This document shows positions 11,403 through 22,597 of a stretch of 60,000 nt of DNA, in pieces (within the stretch, counting starts at the first letter, position 1; each line of letters begins with the position of its first letter). The DNA is taken from positions 6,271,908 to 6,331,907 of the forward strand of contig NC_087082.1 in NCBI RefSeq assembly GCF_026151205.1. The letters run 5' to 3'. The notes beneath the pieces are model-generated. The model was not told the DNA's origin, made no database searches, and was given only the letters and a program-made list of their open reading frames with translations. The stretch comes from Bolinopsis microptera (Eukaryota > Ctenophora > Tentaculata > Lobata > Bolinopsidae). Made by a program: the position numbers and the translations under genes.

Positions 11403-11848
11403 ACTGTATTATACTGTCCACTGTCCAGCTGTGCTAAAATCTAAAAGAACTTGTACTTGGGAACCACTTCAACCTCAAAGTCCAGTTTTTATCCAGGACC
11501 GAGAAAGGATGTCGCATCCTCTGACACGTATATGGCATAGTTTCCATACACAGGTCCGCTGGTATAAACATCTCCTGTTCCGTAATCAGTACCTTGAACC
11601 AGAGTGGGTTTAATTGGACTGTCCTGTATGTTGGCGATCTCGTGAGCATATGTCTTGTAATCTGTAGTGACTCCTGTCAAGGGGTTGCAAAGAAAGTGGT
11701 TACCTAGTCCGTGTGTGTTCTCATCGTTAGAGTTTGCTGCAGATAGTCGTCCTCCAGTCAAACCGATCCTCGCACCGTTGTTACTGTACGCCCAGTTGAA
11801 CGCTAGGTCTCCTCCCAACGAGAATACGGGGTCTTCTTCCATGTTCTG

Positions 11849-12934
11849 TGTAAGAGCCCAGCCGTCGTTAAACGGGCTGTGAACTACAAAAGGTGGCCTG
11901 GAATAATACGTCAAACAACCTAGGGCGGAGAGTTTATTTAAGGCTCCATAGAAGCTTTCCTATAGCTCCCAAACATGATCAAACCTGGATAGCCCGGGCA
12001 AGCGGGTCAATACTTACCTGCATCATGTCCTCCTTCAGGTTCCACCAGGGTCTCGGGTTCGTAACGTTCCACTAATTTAGTGGCACTCGAAAGCCTCCGA
12101 GAGACACGGCATCATTCCGTATTAGAAGTGTTGTTATTTTAACGTAATTTCAATGACAATTTGCAGCACAGGATTGCTCCTGGCTGGTGACCCTTGTTGT
12201 CACTGATTTATATAATAACACCAGTAAGGTACGCCTATTTAGGGGGCCAGAATATAGCTTCTGACATCAAGGTAATTATACCAAGCAATGGCTATATATA
12301 ATCGTAATATCGTCATAATAATTTAACGTAAATTCTAATCCTAAAGCCTTCTAGGAGTACTCACTCCGGTGGTCGTAGATCTCTGGTGAAGCTTGGAGGC
12401 GTAGAATCCGACAAGGTTCGACGTGGTGGCTACTCCGGGGAGTACTGCGACAGTGGCGTATCATCATCAGCCGCTCGAGGGTGAGGTCCAGAGAAATCGG
12501 CAGAGTTCATCAAGGTGGTGAAGTCCTTCCGGATACTTCCATCTTAAGTCACGAGTGGAAAAACGTAACGTACTCTGGATCGGTCCAAGAGAAGTGATGC
12601 GACGTGACACGTGGTTCACAGGTCGCTAGCGGTGGCTTGAGAGCGACAGTCTCGGCGGCACTTCTGTGTAACCTACCGAGGCTTGCCGCGCTTGGTTCGT
12701 TATCAGAGCAATTACCATTGTGGTATCTTAACACCCAATTGGCGGTGAATCTTAGCGAGTTCAGTGCCCGTCCTAATCATCGACACTTCAGCTCTTGGCT
12801 GGTGCGGCCGTCGGGTCGGGTTTCTGTAACCATGGCAACCGATGTTACCATGACAACCGATGTACGCTGGTCCAGGCAAGAACTATCTGGGTAAGGTCCG
12901 GTCTTGGGTAACGTCAGATCCGGGGGTTCTTACA
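11849..12934 (-). repeat. 3' LTR
   Basis: 1086 bp. On the minus strand it begins TGTAAGAACC and ends GGGCTCTTACA. It is flanked on its outer side by TTCTG (11844-11848). Short open frames inside it are shared with the other LTR and are not genes. Confidence 0.9.
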
Positions 12935-12947
12935 GCTTTCTTTCTTT
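12935..12947 (-). other. Polypurine tract
   Basis: On the minus strand AAAGAAAGAAAGC directly precedes the 3' LTR. This is where plus-strand synthesis would be primed, and it fixes the orientation of the element. Confidence 0.75.
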
Positions 12948-13138
12948 AAGTTGACGCCCACGTCAATTATTTGGGGGTACATCTCCGTTGAGCATCGGTT
13001 GTTCTGCTGTCGTTGTCGAACTTTCATCACCGTCGGCTGTAAGGGTTCGTAGTTCCGGTTTTTCCTACGCGGACTAGAAGGCTGTGTAAGTTAATTTACG
13101 GCATGCTGTAAATTAGACATAGTTAAATAAAAGTCAAT

Positions 13139-13255
13139 TAAAAGTGGCCCTCTATAAGGAGCGGCAGTGATATAAATTAAAAGCGGCCCTCTATAAGGAG
13201 CGGCGGTGATATAAGTTAAAAGCGGCCCTCTATAAGGAGCGGCGGTGATATAAAT
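13139..13255. repeat. Three tandem copies, 42-47 bp, inside the LTR element
   Basis: Units contain CGGCCCTCTATAAGGAGCGG (first copy TGGCCC) followed by GGTGATATAA. They lie between gag and the 3' LTR, where pol would normally be. The CTCTATAAGGAG core is a short palindrome. Confidence 0.85.
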
Positions 13256-13837
13256 TGGGCATGCGTAATATTTTCACAATAATTGAACTTAGTAGTCTGG
13301 TTTAGTTAAATCAACGTACATAGTTATCGTAGTCAATACACTTCTAGTGTCTTTGTTATGCGACAATGAATAGTGGTGCTTATAGTTAAGAATAGGTTTA
13401 ACCCTCAAAACAAAATTTAAAATCTGTTCTTTCCTTATTCTCGCGGCAAAATACGTTAGTCATTGTTCGTCAAGAAAAGGGTTTAATAGTTTATCATGTG
13501 TCTATTGTAAACCAGCGTCCTTGAACGAGATTCACTCCACGGCGTTGTACGTCTGGTTGTGTTGAGTCCATGTTAGGTGGCGTGTCAGCGTTCTGAAGGG
13601 AATTGAGTGTTAGTATATGGTTATTTATGCTAGCGTAGCGATCTAAAAGAAGGTATACTGTATAAAAAGTGGATTTTAGGGTAGCGCAATCAGAATACGC
13701 CAGAGTTAAAATAACTTATTTAAAAAAAAAAACATTCCAATTTAATTTGGTAAATTTGTATAGTGGGTTAACTCGATATAATTGATTAAAAATAATATAG
13801 TTGTTTCAACGATACGGCACCTGTTTACCGTTGATAC

Positions 13838-14206
13838 TTAGTCCTGTTTGTTTAGAGACCCGTCGGAGTTTCCGGGTAAATATTCCGGTAGGGTGCGACG
13901 ATTGTCGGTTCCGCGGCTACCACCAGTGATACGTGGCTTGCTGAGCGTGTCAATGGTCCTGGTTGCTGGGACACGTAGGTTACCGTGGATCTGTTTAATT
14001 TTGGTGGAATCGGTGGGAATTGTAGTCCATTTGGTCGTTAGGGACAAATATCCAAGAACCGTCTCGTAGTTGAGAGTTAAATTGGTTACTGGGTACTGGA
14101 GGGTTAGGGAATGAATGTTGTGGACCGTCGTAGTGGTACCCGTCCTGATGGCTGGTTGGACCTCCCGTGCCGTCGTGTTGGCCACCTGGTGCTCGATTGC
14201 TGGCAA
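13838..14206 (-). other. Open frame overlapping the 3' end of gag
   Basis: This 122-codon frame overlaps gag by about 210 bp in another phase and runs 157 bp past the gag stop. It could be the remainder of a longer gag reached by frameshifting, or chance. It contains no protease or zinc-knuckle motif that I can see. Confidence 0.25.
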
Positions 14207-14948
14207 CTTGGTTTATCGCAAGTTGGTCCAATCTAAGTGACAAGTCGTCCATTCGTTGTCCTAGTTCATCACGTGGTGGTTGATTGGTTACGTCGTCTTC
14301 GGACGTGACGGTGTTTGCTGTTTTGAATGAGGCAGCTTGACAGCCGTGTAACATAATGGCGGCGTCTAGCAATTGCTCCATGTCGAGCTCCTGTAGCTCT
14401 CGTAGCCGTGACGCCAGGTACGCGTCGTTTATATTCGCTATGAAGGACTCGCGAAGTGATCCTCTTCTCATTGCTAGGTCGTTGGGGTACGCCTTGTTGG
14501 ATAACTTGAACAGTTCCAGGTGGTACTCCCAAATTCCTTCATTGCGAAGTCTTTTGCGGTTCCTTAGTTCCGTGACGTATCGCTCGCTGTTTCTATTCCA
14601 CCCTTCGGCTCGTCGGAGTTGGGCGATAATGTCGTCGATATCACCAGCTGCGTCTTGTACGGTCCGAGAAATCCCTTCCAGGGCCTTGTCCTCCAACAGG
14701 CTGATGAGGAGGTCAGCCTGTTCGTCAGCGGGGCAATTGATGGATCGGGCGTATGCACGAAAACGTTGGAGGTAGAGTTCGAGATCCATGCCACTTTTGA
14801 ACTGCAGCGGTGCTCGTACGAACATTGGGTGGAGTCTCGGCGGGTTGGCGGCGGCGGCTGCAGCCGGACGCATAGGGGCTTGCTCATCGGCCATTTCTGA
14901 GGGAATACTGGTTAATTTTTTAATGGCGTGCTTCGCGTCCATGCTCAT
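13995..14948 (-). CDS. Gag-like capsid protein of the LTR element
   Basis: The frame is open from 15032, but the first ATG is at 14948 (MSMDAK), giving 317 residues. Residues about 45-190 resemble the Ty3/gypsy-type retrotransposon gag domain. They contain an F-x-S-G-x-D-x-E-x-Y-x-x-R-F pattern at the start, then a major-homology-like stretch (EGIWEYHLELFKLSNKAYP). The C-terminal third is Gln/Asn/Pro-rich and has no CCHC zinc knuckle. Gag would assemble the particle that packages element RNA. It is the only protein the element appears to keep. GC content is higher than in the flanking host DNA. Confidence 0.7.
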   Translation of the reverse strand: MSMDAKHAIKKLTSIPSEMADEQAPMRPAAAAAANPPRLHPMFVRAPLQFKSGMDLELYLQRFRAYARSINCPADEQADLLISLLEDKALEGISRTVQDAAGDIDDIIAQLRRAEGWNRNSERYVTELRNRKRLRNEGIWEYHLELFKLSNKAYPNDLAMRRGSLRESFIANINDAYLASRLRELQELDMEQLLDAAIMLHGCQAASFKTANTVTSEDDVTNQPPRDELGQRMDDLSLRLDQLAINQVASNRAPGGQHDGTGGPTSHQDGYHYDGPQHSFPNPPVPSNQFNSQLRDGSWIFVPNDQMDYNSHRFHQN

Positions 14949-15032
14949 TGCGAGGTTGAACTTTGGGTTGACCTGATCTGATAGGAAGAGGGTTAATTTG
15001 AGTGTTAAAAATTTCTTTTCCTTTAGCCACAA

Positions 15033-18000
15033 TATAATATAATAGCACTTGTAGTGACAAAAGTTTACATTAAAATTTGAGGGAGAGCGGTGTTATGCTT
15101 CTTATCTAACCATACTACTCACACTTGCCTTCATTGAAAGTGCAAGTGCCGTCACACTATATTCTTAACAAGGCACCAGTCATCACCTAGTGTACATAGG
15201 TGGCTATCCTACTATCAGTTCTTTAACGTATGCTTACTTAACCTGGTCCTTCTTCGCCCAGTAACTCACATTTGTACTGATTTCTAAATTGGCGGAATCG
15301 GCAATACTCGGCCGTAACATCTGCAGGAATACAAATTTATACTTATATAGCGCTTATCAATTCTCACATTTCACACATTCATCACACGACATACTCACGT
15401 GAGCCAGTCGATGCCTAATTAGTACACTTATTTTAATCCTATTTATTTTACGAAACTGACTCACCTTCGCCCTTTTTGCGGCATCGATCATAGTCGGCAT
15501 CTGCAGGAATACATAACTTCTACTTCACGTGAGATCTCTACACCATCACTCTACACTATCATTTTCATTCTCATATAATCTGGGGCCCAGCTGGCATAAC
15601 TTCTTATAACTTTATAACATCACTCATCATATCTTCTGCTACCATTACTTAATACTTACATATCACACATTCACCATTCAGACTCATGAGTCACGTGCTG
15701 TTTCGATTCTCTTACTTTCAGGCACTATTCTCTGGTAAATAACACTAAATATAAAATCCAGCGGGTATACCTTATTTCGCACAGAACAGCAGCTTACTCA
15801 TACAGTTACAATCCAGCACGGTTCTACTTACTTACTTTCTCTACACTCATACACTTACACACTTACACATCAACTTTATATTAATTACGGGGCCCCTGCC
15901 AGCATACTTACGCTTCATGCGTCTCAACTCTTCATCATTCTTCTCTTCAACTTGACGACATGATTAAGTTTCTCTCACAGTACCGCTCTCCCAGTGGGGT
16001 AACATTAACAATTTTTGGGACGTTATATAATAATACACGTGAGGTGGCCTATCAAACCTAAGTTATAAGTTAGAATTAATAAATTTAAAGTGGTATAAAA
16101 CAAGTACCATATCAGCAATTCGGGATTAAAACTGTATCCCCTTACATGTATATTTTTAAAAATAGTAAAATACAACCCTTACATCAAGAATTAAAGATGT
16201 TAAACTACAATTGAGTACGTCGTAGCGTTTATCAGGTGCAGTATTACGTCATGGTTGGTACGGCTCACCGGTTTTTGCAGTACCAGGAGCATTTTACTCG
16301 ATTTATTTACAAGTATTAAATGAGGCATAGGGCAGTTTACTACTACTACTTATTACTGGTACAATGGTGGATATGCAGGTAGCTGGGCAACATCCGGTCG
16401 GAAGAACGACATTCTCAGGCCCAAGTTATTTGTTATACTTATATAGTAGTGTTAAACGTATTAAAAATTAAGCTAATACATGGAAGAATACTCCGTTATT
16501 TAACTCGTGGATATTAAATAATTACGACAACAGTCATGCTCTTACCTGTCGTGGGGATAGTTTAGGGATCTGAAAGTAGGAACCCTGAAAGTAGAACCCA
16601 GGAGGAGTGCAGGAATAAATTGATTTATGTGGAAGTTGGGGGGGGGGGGGGGGGGGGGGGGGGCGAAAGTCAAGTTACAGAAATTGAATTTTATACTACA
16701 AAAACCGCGATACATTGCAGCCCCGGCGGCCCCGGTTTCTAAACGGAGGTGGCGAATTTACTACTAGATATACGTAATTACAACAACGACAACAACCACC
16801 CACCTTTTCTACACTATAATCTACCATGTCGATGCAACACATCTACTGTGATTGGGAGCCCGTTTATGGTAGATACTTATTACTGGTAATACACTTCAAT
16901 TGTGGCTTACACTTATACTAGTCTTAATGGTCTGGGTACCGTACAATTTTACGGTATCATAAGCTACGAGTGATTTCAAACTTAATACTAGGAGATGGTG
17001 GTTATTCTAATCCACCTAGTGCTTCCCTCTCTTTTCGAAGTGTTCATCGACTCCTTAGAACGTGTCTACTAGTAATATACTGAACGACGTATACGACGCA
17101 GAGTTGTTTTTACGCGTTAATAAAAATAATTAGTTGCGTTGATGATGATATGGTGACCATTAGGGTCATTCCCCCCCTTTGTGAGTGGCAAAATTATTAG
17201 CTTCCATCAACTAGCTGGTGTCATTTGAGGCCAGTTTTGGTAATCTCCATATCTTAAGTGATGGTGGAGCGTGGAATTTGTATCGCCTCTCGAAGCTGGA
17301 GTGCTGCACGCATACAACACTTCAGCCAGAGTTGACATGACAACCAGATAATATCCAGATGCTCTTTAAATAAACTAACACAATTCTCGTTACTCTGGTT
17401 ACAGCGAATGTCGTGGGGTTTTTGAGTTCGTGAGACGTGAGCGTGTAGGTAACCAAAGTAACGTTATAGTGAGTGTACATGATCTTAGTTAGCAACATAT
17501 AGGGGACGCATCTCCATCCTTCACCGAAGAACGGTCAAACATTACTTTCATTATCTCACTGACGTCCAGTTGCTGTGGCTGGCAACTAACCTCGACGTTT
17601 TTAATAATTTAATTTAACTTCAAAACTGTGGCTCGAAATCACAATTCGTGATTATTCTGTTAAATGAACTTCTTTCAAAAGTGTCTCATGTACATATTTA
17701 ATAATTTAACGAAAAGTAACCATTATCCTAGCTTTGGTCGGCCAAACCATTTACTCATTAATAATCCATAAACTGGGATCGTTATTTTTCATCAGCCGAA
17801 TATTTCAAGCACACTGACCTGTTTCCTCACTGGTTTATCGGACAGGGGTATCCTTGGCGTCGGTCGTGTTCTTTAAAGAGACATCTACTGTCGGCGTTTG
17901 GAGTGTACTGATTCGATTCGTGCTTCTCGTATCCTCCTCGGCATGGTACTTCTTTGGTTGGTTCCGTCCACGTCAATCCAATATATGAGGGGGAAATAAT

Positions 18001-18175
18001 GTTAGAGTCGGCTAATTTTACAACGCCTGTGTCTTAATAAAATGCCTACGATGGCTCGACTGGTAACTACTGTCCATGTCGACTGATAATATCCCACAGT
18101 GCGTAACGTTTCTTTTAGCATGAATATTGTATACGGATCAAATAATGCCTGTCAATCATAAGCTATTCGAGTCCC
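15033..18175 (-). other. Long noncoding leader of the LTR element
   Basis: About 3.1 kb between the primer site and gag without a usable frame on either strand. It holds a pair of related segments with CATCTGCAGGAATACA (about 15318 and 15498), many short TCACACATTCA-like strings, and a 26-base G run at 16638-16663. The length is unusual for a 5' leader. It may be decayed or replaced sequence. Confidence 0.55.
16638..16663. repeat. 26-base G homopolymer
   Basis: An uninterrupted G run on the + strand (C run in element orientation) in the retrotransposon leader. Confidence 0.95.
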
Positions 18176-18190
18176 GTATATCTGGGTCCA
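18176..18190 (-). other. Candidate primer-binding site
   Basis: Three bases inside the 5' LTR the minus strand reads TGGACCCAGATATAC, beginning with the TGG that pairs with tRNA CCA. The + strand just upstream contains TTCGAGTCCCG, which resembles a T-arm, but spacing is 2 nt too long for a standard tRNA end. I cannot name the primer tRNA. Confidence 0.45.
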
Positions 18191-18193
18191 ATT

Positions 18194-19279
18194 TGTAAGA
18201 GCCCAGCCGTCGTTAAACGGGCTGTGAACTACAAAAGGTGGCCTGGAATAATACGTCAAACAACCTAGGGCGGAGAGTTTATTTAAGGCTCCATAGAAGC
18301 TTTCCTATAGCTCCCAAACATGATCAAACCTGGATAGCCCGGGCAAGCGGGTCAATACTTACCTGCATCATGTCCTCCTTCAGGTTCCACCAGGGTCTCG
18401 GGTTCGTAACGTTCCACTAATTTAGTGGCACTCGAAAGCCTCCGAGAGACACGGCATCATTCCGTATTAGTAGTGTTGTTATTTTAACGTAATTTCAATG
18501 ACAATTTGCAGCACAGGATTGCTCCTGGCTGGTGACCCTTGTTGTCACTGATTTATATAATAACACCAGTAAGGTACGCCTATTTAGGGGGCCAGAATAT
18601 AGCTTCTGACATCAAGGTAATTATACCAAGCAATGGCTATATATAATCGTAATATCGTCATAATAATTTAACGTAAATTCTAATCCTAAAGCCTTCTAGG
18701 AGTACTCACTCCGGTGGTCGTAGATCTCTGGTGAAGCTTGGAGGCGTAGAATCCGACAAGGTTCGACGTGGTGGCTACTCCGGGGAGTACTGCGACAGTG
18801 GCGTATCATCATCAGCCGCTCGAGGGTGAGGTCCAGAGAAATCGGCAGAGTTCATCAAGGTGGTGAAGTCCTTCCGGATACTTCCATCTTAAGTCACGAG
18901 TGGAAAAACGTAACGTACTCTGGATCGGTCCAAGAGAAGTGATGCGACGTGACACGTGGTTCACAGGTCGCTAGCGGTGGCTTGAGAGCGACAGTCTCGG
19001 CGGCACTTCTGTGTAACCTACCGAGGCTTGCCGCGCTTGGTTCGTTATCAGAGCAATTACCATTGTGGTATCTTAACACCCAATTGGCGGTGAATCTTAG
19101 CGAGTTCAGTGCCCGTCCTAATCATCGACACTTCAGCTCTTGGCTGGTGCGGCCGTCGGGTCGGGTTTCTGTAACCATGGCAACCGATGTTACCATGACA
19201 ACCGATGTACGCTGGTCCAGGCAAGAACTATCTGGGTAAGGTCCGGTCTTGGGTAACGTCAGATCCGGGGGTTCTTACA
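18194..19279 (-). repeat. 5' LTR
   Basis: 1086 bp, identical by eye to the 3' LTR except for one base at 18471. The outer side carries the second TTCTG copy (19280-19284). Confidence 0.9.
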
Positions 19280-19711
19280 TTCTGGGCGTGGTTACTGACA
19301 CTCTCCTGTATGGGACCTCCCTCAGTAACAATCTCTCTCCCTGGGTTCATGGCCTGGAACCTGGACAGCAGAGATCTATCACTCTCTTTGAACCGGAACA
19401 CTTTCACTGCGTCCACCTCCCCTGCCTGGTGTCTAACTAGAGCTATGTAGCTCACTAGTCACTGGGTGTCTCCAGACTAGCCTGTTCAGGTAATCTTGTG
19501 TCAGAGAGTCAGCATAGGTTCCAATGAAAACATCGTCCACCCACCCAGTGGTGAAGTCCATGATATGATCATTAGATGGGTTGAGGTTCATGGCCTGGTA
19601 CCACGTACTGGTTTTAACTCGCTCTATCTTTTCTACTTCGGTGGTCCTGGTCACTTCAATCAAACATAAAAGCCAAAGCAGCTGGGGGATCATTTTGTTT
19701 TTATGATGCAA

Positions 19712-22013
19712 GTCTAAAAATTACGAGGTTTTAGAGTGTCAAAAATCGATTGACCGAGAAATAATCTGAAATTTGTACTTTAAGTTTTCCTTTAAATAAC
19801 CCCCTCTACTATCACGCGAACAATAATTCAATTGTTATTTGATAACTGCATTATGGTGTAGCAGTGTTATCAATAACGCTACATTTATAATATGCAATTT
19901 TAAGCAGATTATGTATACTCTGGTTCTACAGAAAATGTCTATTTCTTCTGCCTCGAATTGCTTTTTTTCCACAAATTTTATTCATACTAGGAGGGACCCG
20001 TCTAACCCTAAAATGGTGTCACTGCTACGGGCTGATCACCACCATGGATACCATACCAATCACCATGGATACCACCATGGATACCATAATCCGAATTCCC
20101 CGTTCGACTTAGCCCAGATGATGAAGACACCGCGCCCATACACAAACCACTTACTTAACTTAGTCTCAACTGAAGAAATTATGCAATACGTATTAAAAGT
20201 ATTGTAAATTAATAAGTAGCTGAACTTAAAGTATCTAATTACTGATCAAATTATGATGAACACGTTAATGTAATAGTTGTTACTACGTTATACAATTATA
20301 ATTAGAAAATAAATTATTGACTAATTTAATTCACGTTGCTTTAAGTACTTATTCCAACTTAATAAGCCGTGTAGTACTCTGCACGCTGCAAAAATTGCAC
20401 CACCCTCTCTGTAAAGTATATTTGGTTGTTAATTAAGATTGTACACGGACCTCACGGCTCACATCCCCGTTCTAATATAACCTTTGCCCGTTTGTCACGT
20501 TTATTCGGTGATCGCTAGCAGTATATATGTGTGCTCCATGCTGGGATATTGTTCCATCATTAGCAGGATCAGGAGAGCTTGCACTCCAATATATTACAAC
20601 TTTTACAATATTCAACTTCCGTCACTCAATATACCTTATCGGACCTTATTTGTATTTATATCACAACTACGATGCCTTTTACAATATTCCACTAATTCTC
20701 CATCAATCATCGACGGTACAAGCGTCATTTTTTTCATGGCCTATTCGCCGTCATGTCGAGAAAAAGAATTATCAAAGCAATTAAGATTTATGGGTCAAAG
20801 ACCGTCCACCACTCTAGAACCGGTCAAAGACCGCTCAAAGACCAGGCAAGAACCGGTAAAGAACCGGTATAGAGCGTCAAGTGTCAATGACGCCCTCTAA
20901 CGGTTTCAATTTTCAAGTCTTGACTGACTAGAAAGCCCTGCTGTATAACACTACAGGTATACACTAACCCGGGCGTATACCAGGAATACATTCTGCGTTA
21001 TAATCTAATCTGTGCACGGTTGACAGCCTGCATCCAGCCACCTCCATAAAGTGCCGTATTTTAACACTTTGCTAAAGCACTAATCAATAATTGCATTACA
21101 TTAGCAGATTAGCAGACTGGTCTTGAGCTGGTTGTCAAGGTAACGTGACTCAGTTCATATGTTTAGCGCGTATATTAAGAAGAAGAATTTTTATTGGAGT
21201 TTTAACCCCATCTTATCTTTATAGGTACTGAGGATGGACAAAAATAGTTTACCGATGCTGTAAAGATTTTGTAGGAAATTTTTAGAACTCATTCGTTGTT
21301 TGATTGCGGAGAACATTGATTTTGATATATCAAGAAGCTTTAAAGCTTTTGTGTGTCTTGCCATCTTTTATCTGTTAATAAGAGTTTATAGATAGTAACT
21401 TTACTGCATTCTATAATATTATGTTAACTGTTCATTCCTTCGTTCAATAGAAGTAAAGTTGCTCATAAAACTCAGTCAAACTTACAGTTCAGTTGGTTTA
21501 TTGTAAAACTGGTGATGACATATGATATTTCTGTATCATCTGATTAGTGCTGTGTTCTTTGTTTATTTTTCTGAATATAACCTTTAAAAATCGGGAATTA
21601 ACATTATCACAGTGCATGGTAACTGCAAATGTGTACTCTGTTTTCTTTTCTACAAACCAAACCAGGAAAACAAATAATAAAGTTATCTTCTAACCTGCGT
21701 TTTTGCTTATTCAGAAGGAAGTTTAGCTCTGCAGATAATTGTATATGTTTCTCATAACTTAGCTTTTCCTCCGCACACATTTGCTGCTGTAAAACTAGTG
21801 CAGCAACCAGCTTACTTTTAAATTACTGAATGATATGCTGCACAGTTCTAGCTGTAGATTCATATTATCATCTAATAGTTTAAGTTGGTTATTTTAATCG
21901 TGCTCGCTAGATTTCAGAAGTTATTAAATCTGACTGCTTTAGGACAGCTGCATAGCAAGCACTTAATGATCACCGTCACAATCTTATATTATATAATTAT
22001 ATATATATTATTG
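19712..22013. other. Noncoding DNA upstream of the split gene
   Basis: Should contain the promoter of the minus-strand secreted-protein gene near 19.75-19.85 kb. A run of CACCATGGATACCA-like units at 20039-20088 gives a His/Gly/Tyr-rich open frame of uncertain meaning. Repeated AAGACCG and GAACCGGT strings occur at 20790-20870. No other gene can be supported. Confidence 0.45.
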
Positions 22014-22597
22014 ACCAAAACCCATAATCATGGGTAGAGTGGACCGCTGCCAGTGTCTCTCTTTCCCAAACAAAAGGAAATGATATTAATTTGATTGACC
22101 GTTCTCAAATGCAAAATGATACCGAGAATGAAATCGGTCGCTCGCTTTTCCCATTCATTTACAATTGTAATAGATTAAGAAGAACTACCCAAAGGCAGCT
22201 AGCTGCCTTTGGGTAGTTCTTCTTAATTATTATTAAGTTATTACTTATTGAATAAGCTGAAGTTTATTGAATTTTTTGCCGAGTACAGCTGTACTCGGCA
22301 AAAAATTCAATAAACTTCAGCTAATTCAATAAGTAATAACTACCAACCTTACCAGGAAATACTAGGTATCGACCCGAACGCAACCCAAAGAGATTTTTAC
22401 AGCATCTGATTGATGTAATCAATCGAAACTTATTACAATTCGTAAGCCGTGAATGAATGGGAAAAGCGAGCGACCGATTTCATTCTCGGTATCATTTTGC
22501 ATTTGAGAACGGTCAATCAAATTAATATCATTTCCTTTTGTTTGGGAAAGAGAGACACTGGCAGCGGTCCACTCTACCCATGATTATGGGTTTTGGT
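22014..22597. mobile_element. TIR unit of copy A, with palindromic core
   Basis: Inverted repeats of about 145 bp (starting ACCAAAACCCATAATCATGG) close a 584-bp unit. The core contains a perfect 52-bp palindrome (22175-22226) and a 102-bp palindrome with one mismatch (22238-22339). The remainder of the core is in reverse orientation compared with copy B. Confidence 0.8.

Larger units (their letters stand above)
11849..19279 (-). mobile_element. Non-autonomous LTR retrotransposon with gag only
   Basis: 7431-bp element, minus orientation. Both LTRs are 1086 bp with TG...CA ends (TGTAAGA/TCTTACA). The target duplication TTCTG is at 11844-11848 and 19280-19284. The purine tract abuts the left (3') LTR and a TGG-starting candidate primer site lies 3 bp inside the right (5') LTR. 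The only long frame is a gag-like ORF near the 3' side. I find no protease, reverse transcriptase, RNase H or integrase frame. LTRs differ at one position seen by eye (12126 versus 18471), so insertion is recent. Mobilisation would need enzymes from a related element. Confidence 0.85.
11489..19711 (-). pseudogene. Secreted-protein gene split by an LTR retrotransposon
   Basis: The 5' part lies at 19711-19280 and the 3' part at 11848-11489, both minus. The protein starts with a signal peptide (MIPQLLWLLCLIEVTRT) and continues through GWVDDVFIGTYADSLTQDYL to a region containing FQAMNPGREIVTEGGPIQ. The retrotransposon lies between the codons for NHAQ and NMEED. Removing it with one copy of its 5-bp duplication restores an uninterrupted frame to the stop after SFLGPG. 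Separately, one extra base near 19450 shifts the frame between RHPVTSE and YIALVRHQ, so this allele has two lesions (or one plus a sequencing error). The product would be about 280 residues. I do not recognise the family. Confidence 0.75.

Noticed and set aside
11893-12894. Short open frames duplicated at 18238-19239
   Set aside because: They lie inside the two LTRs and are copied with them.
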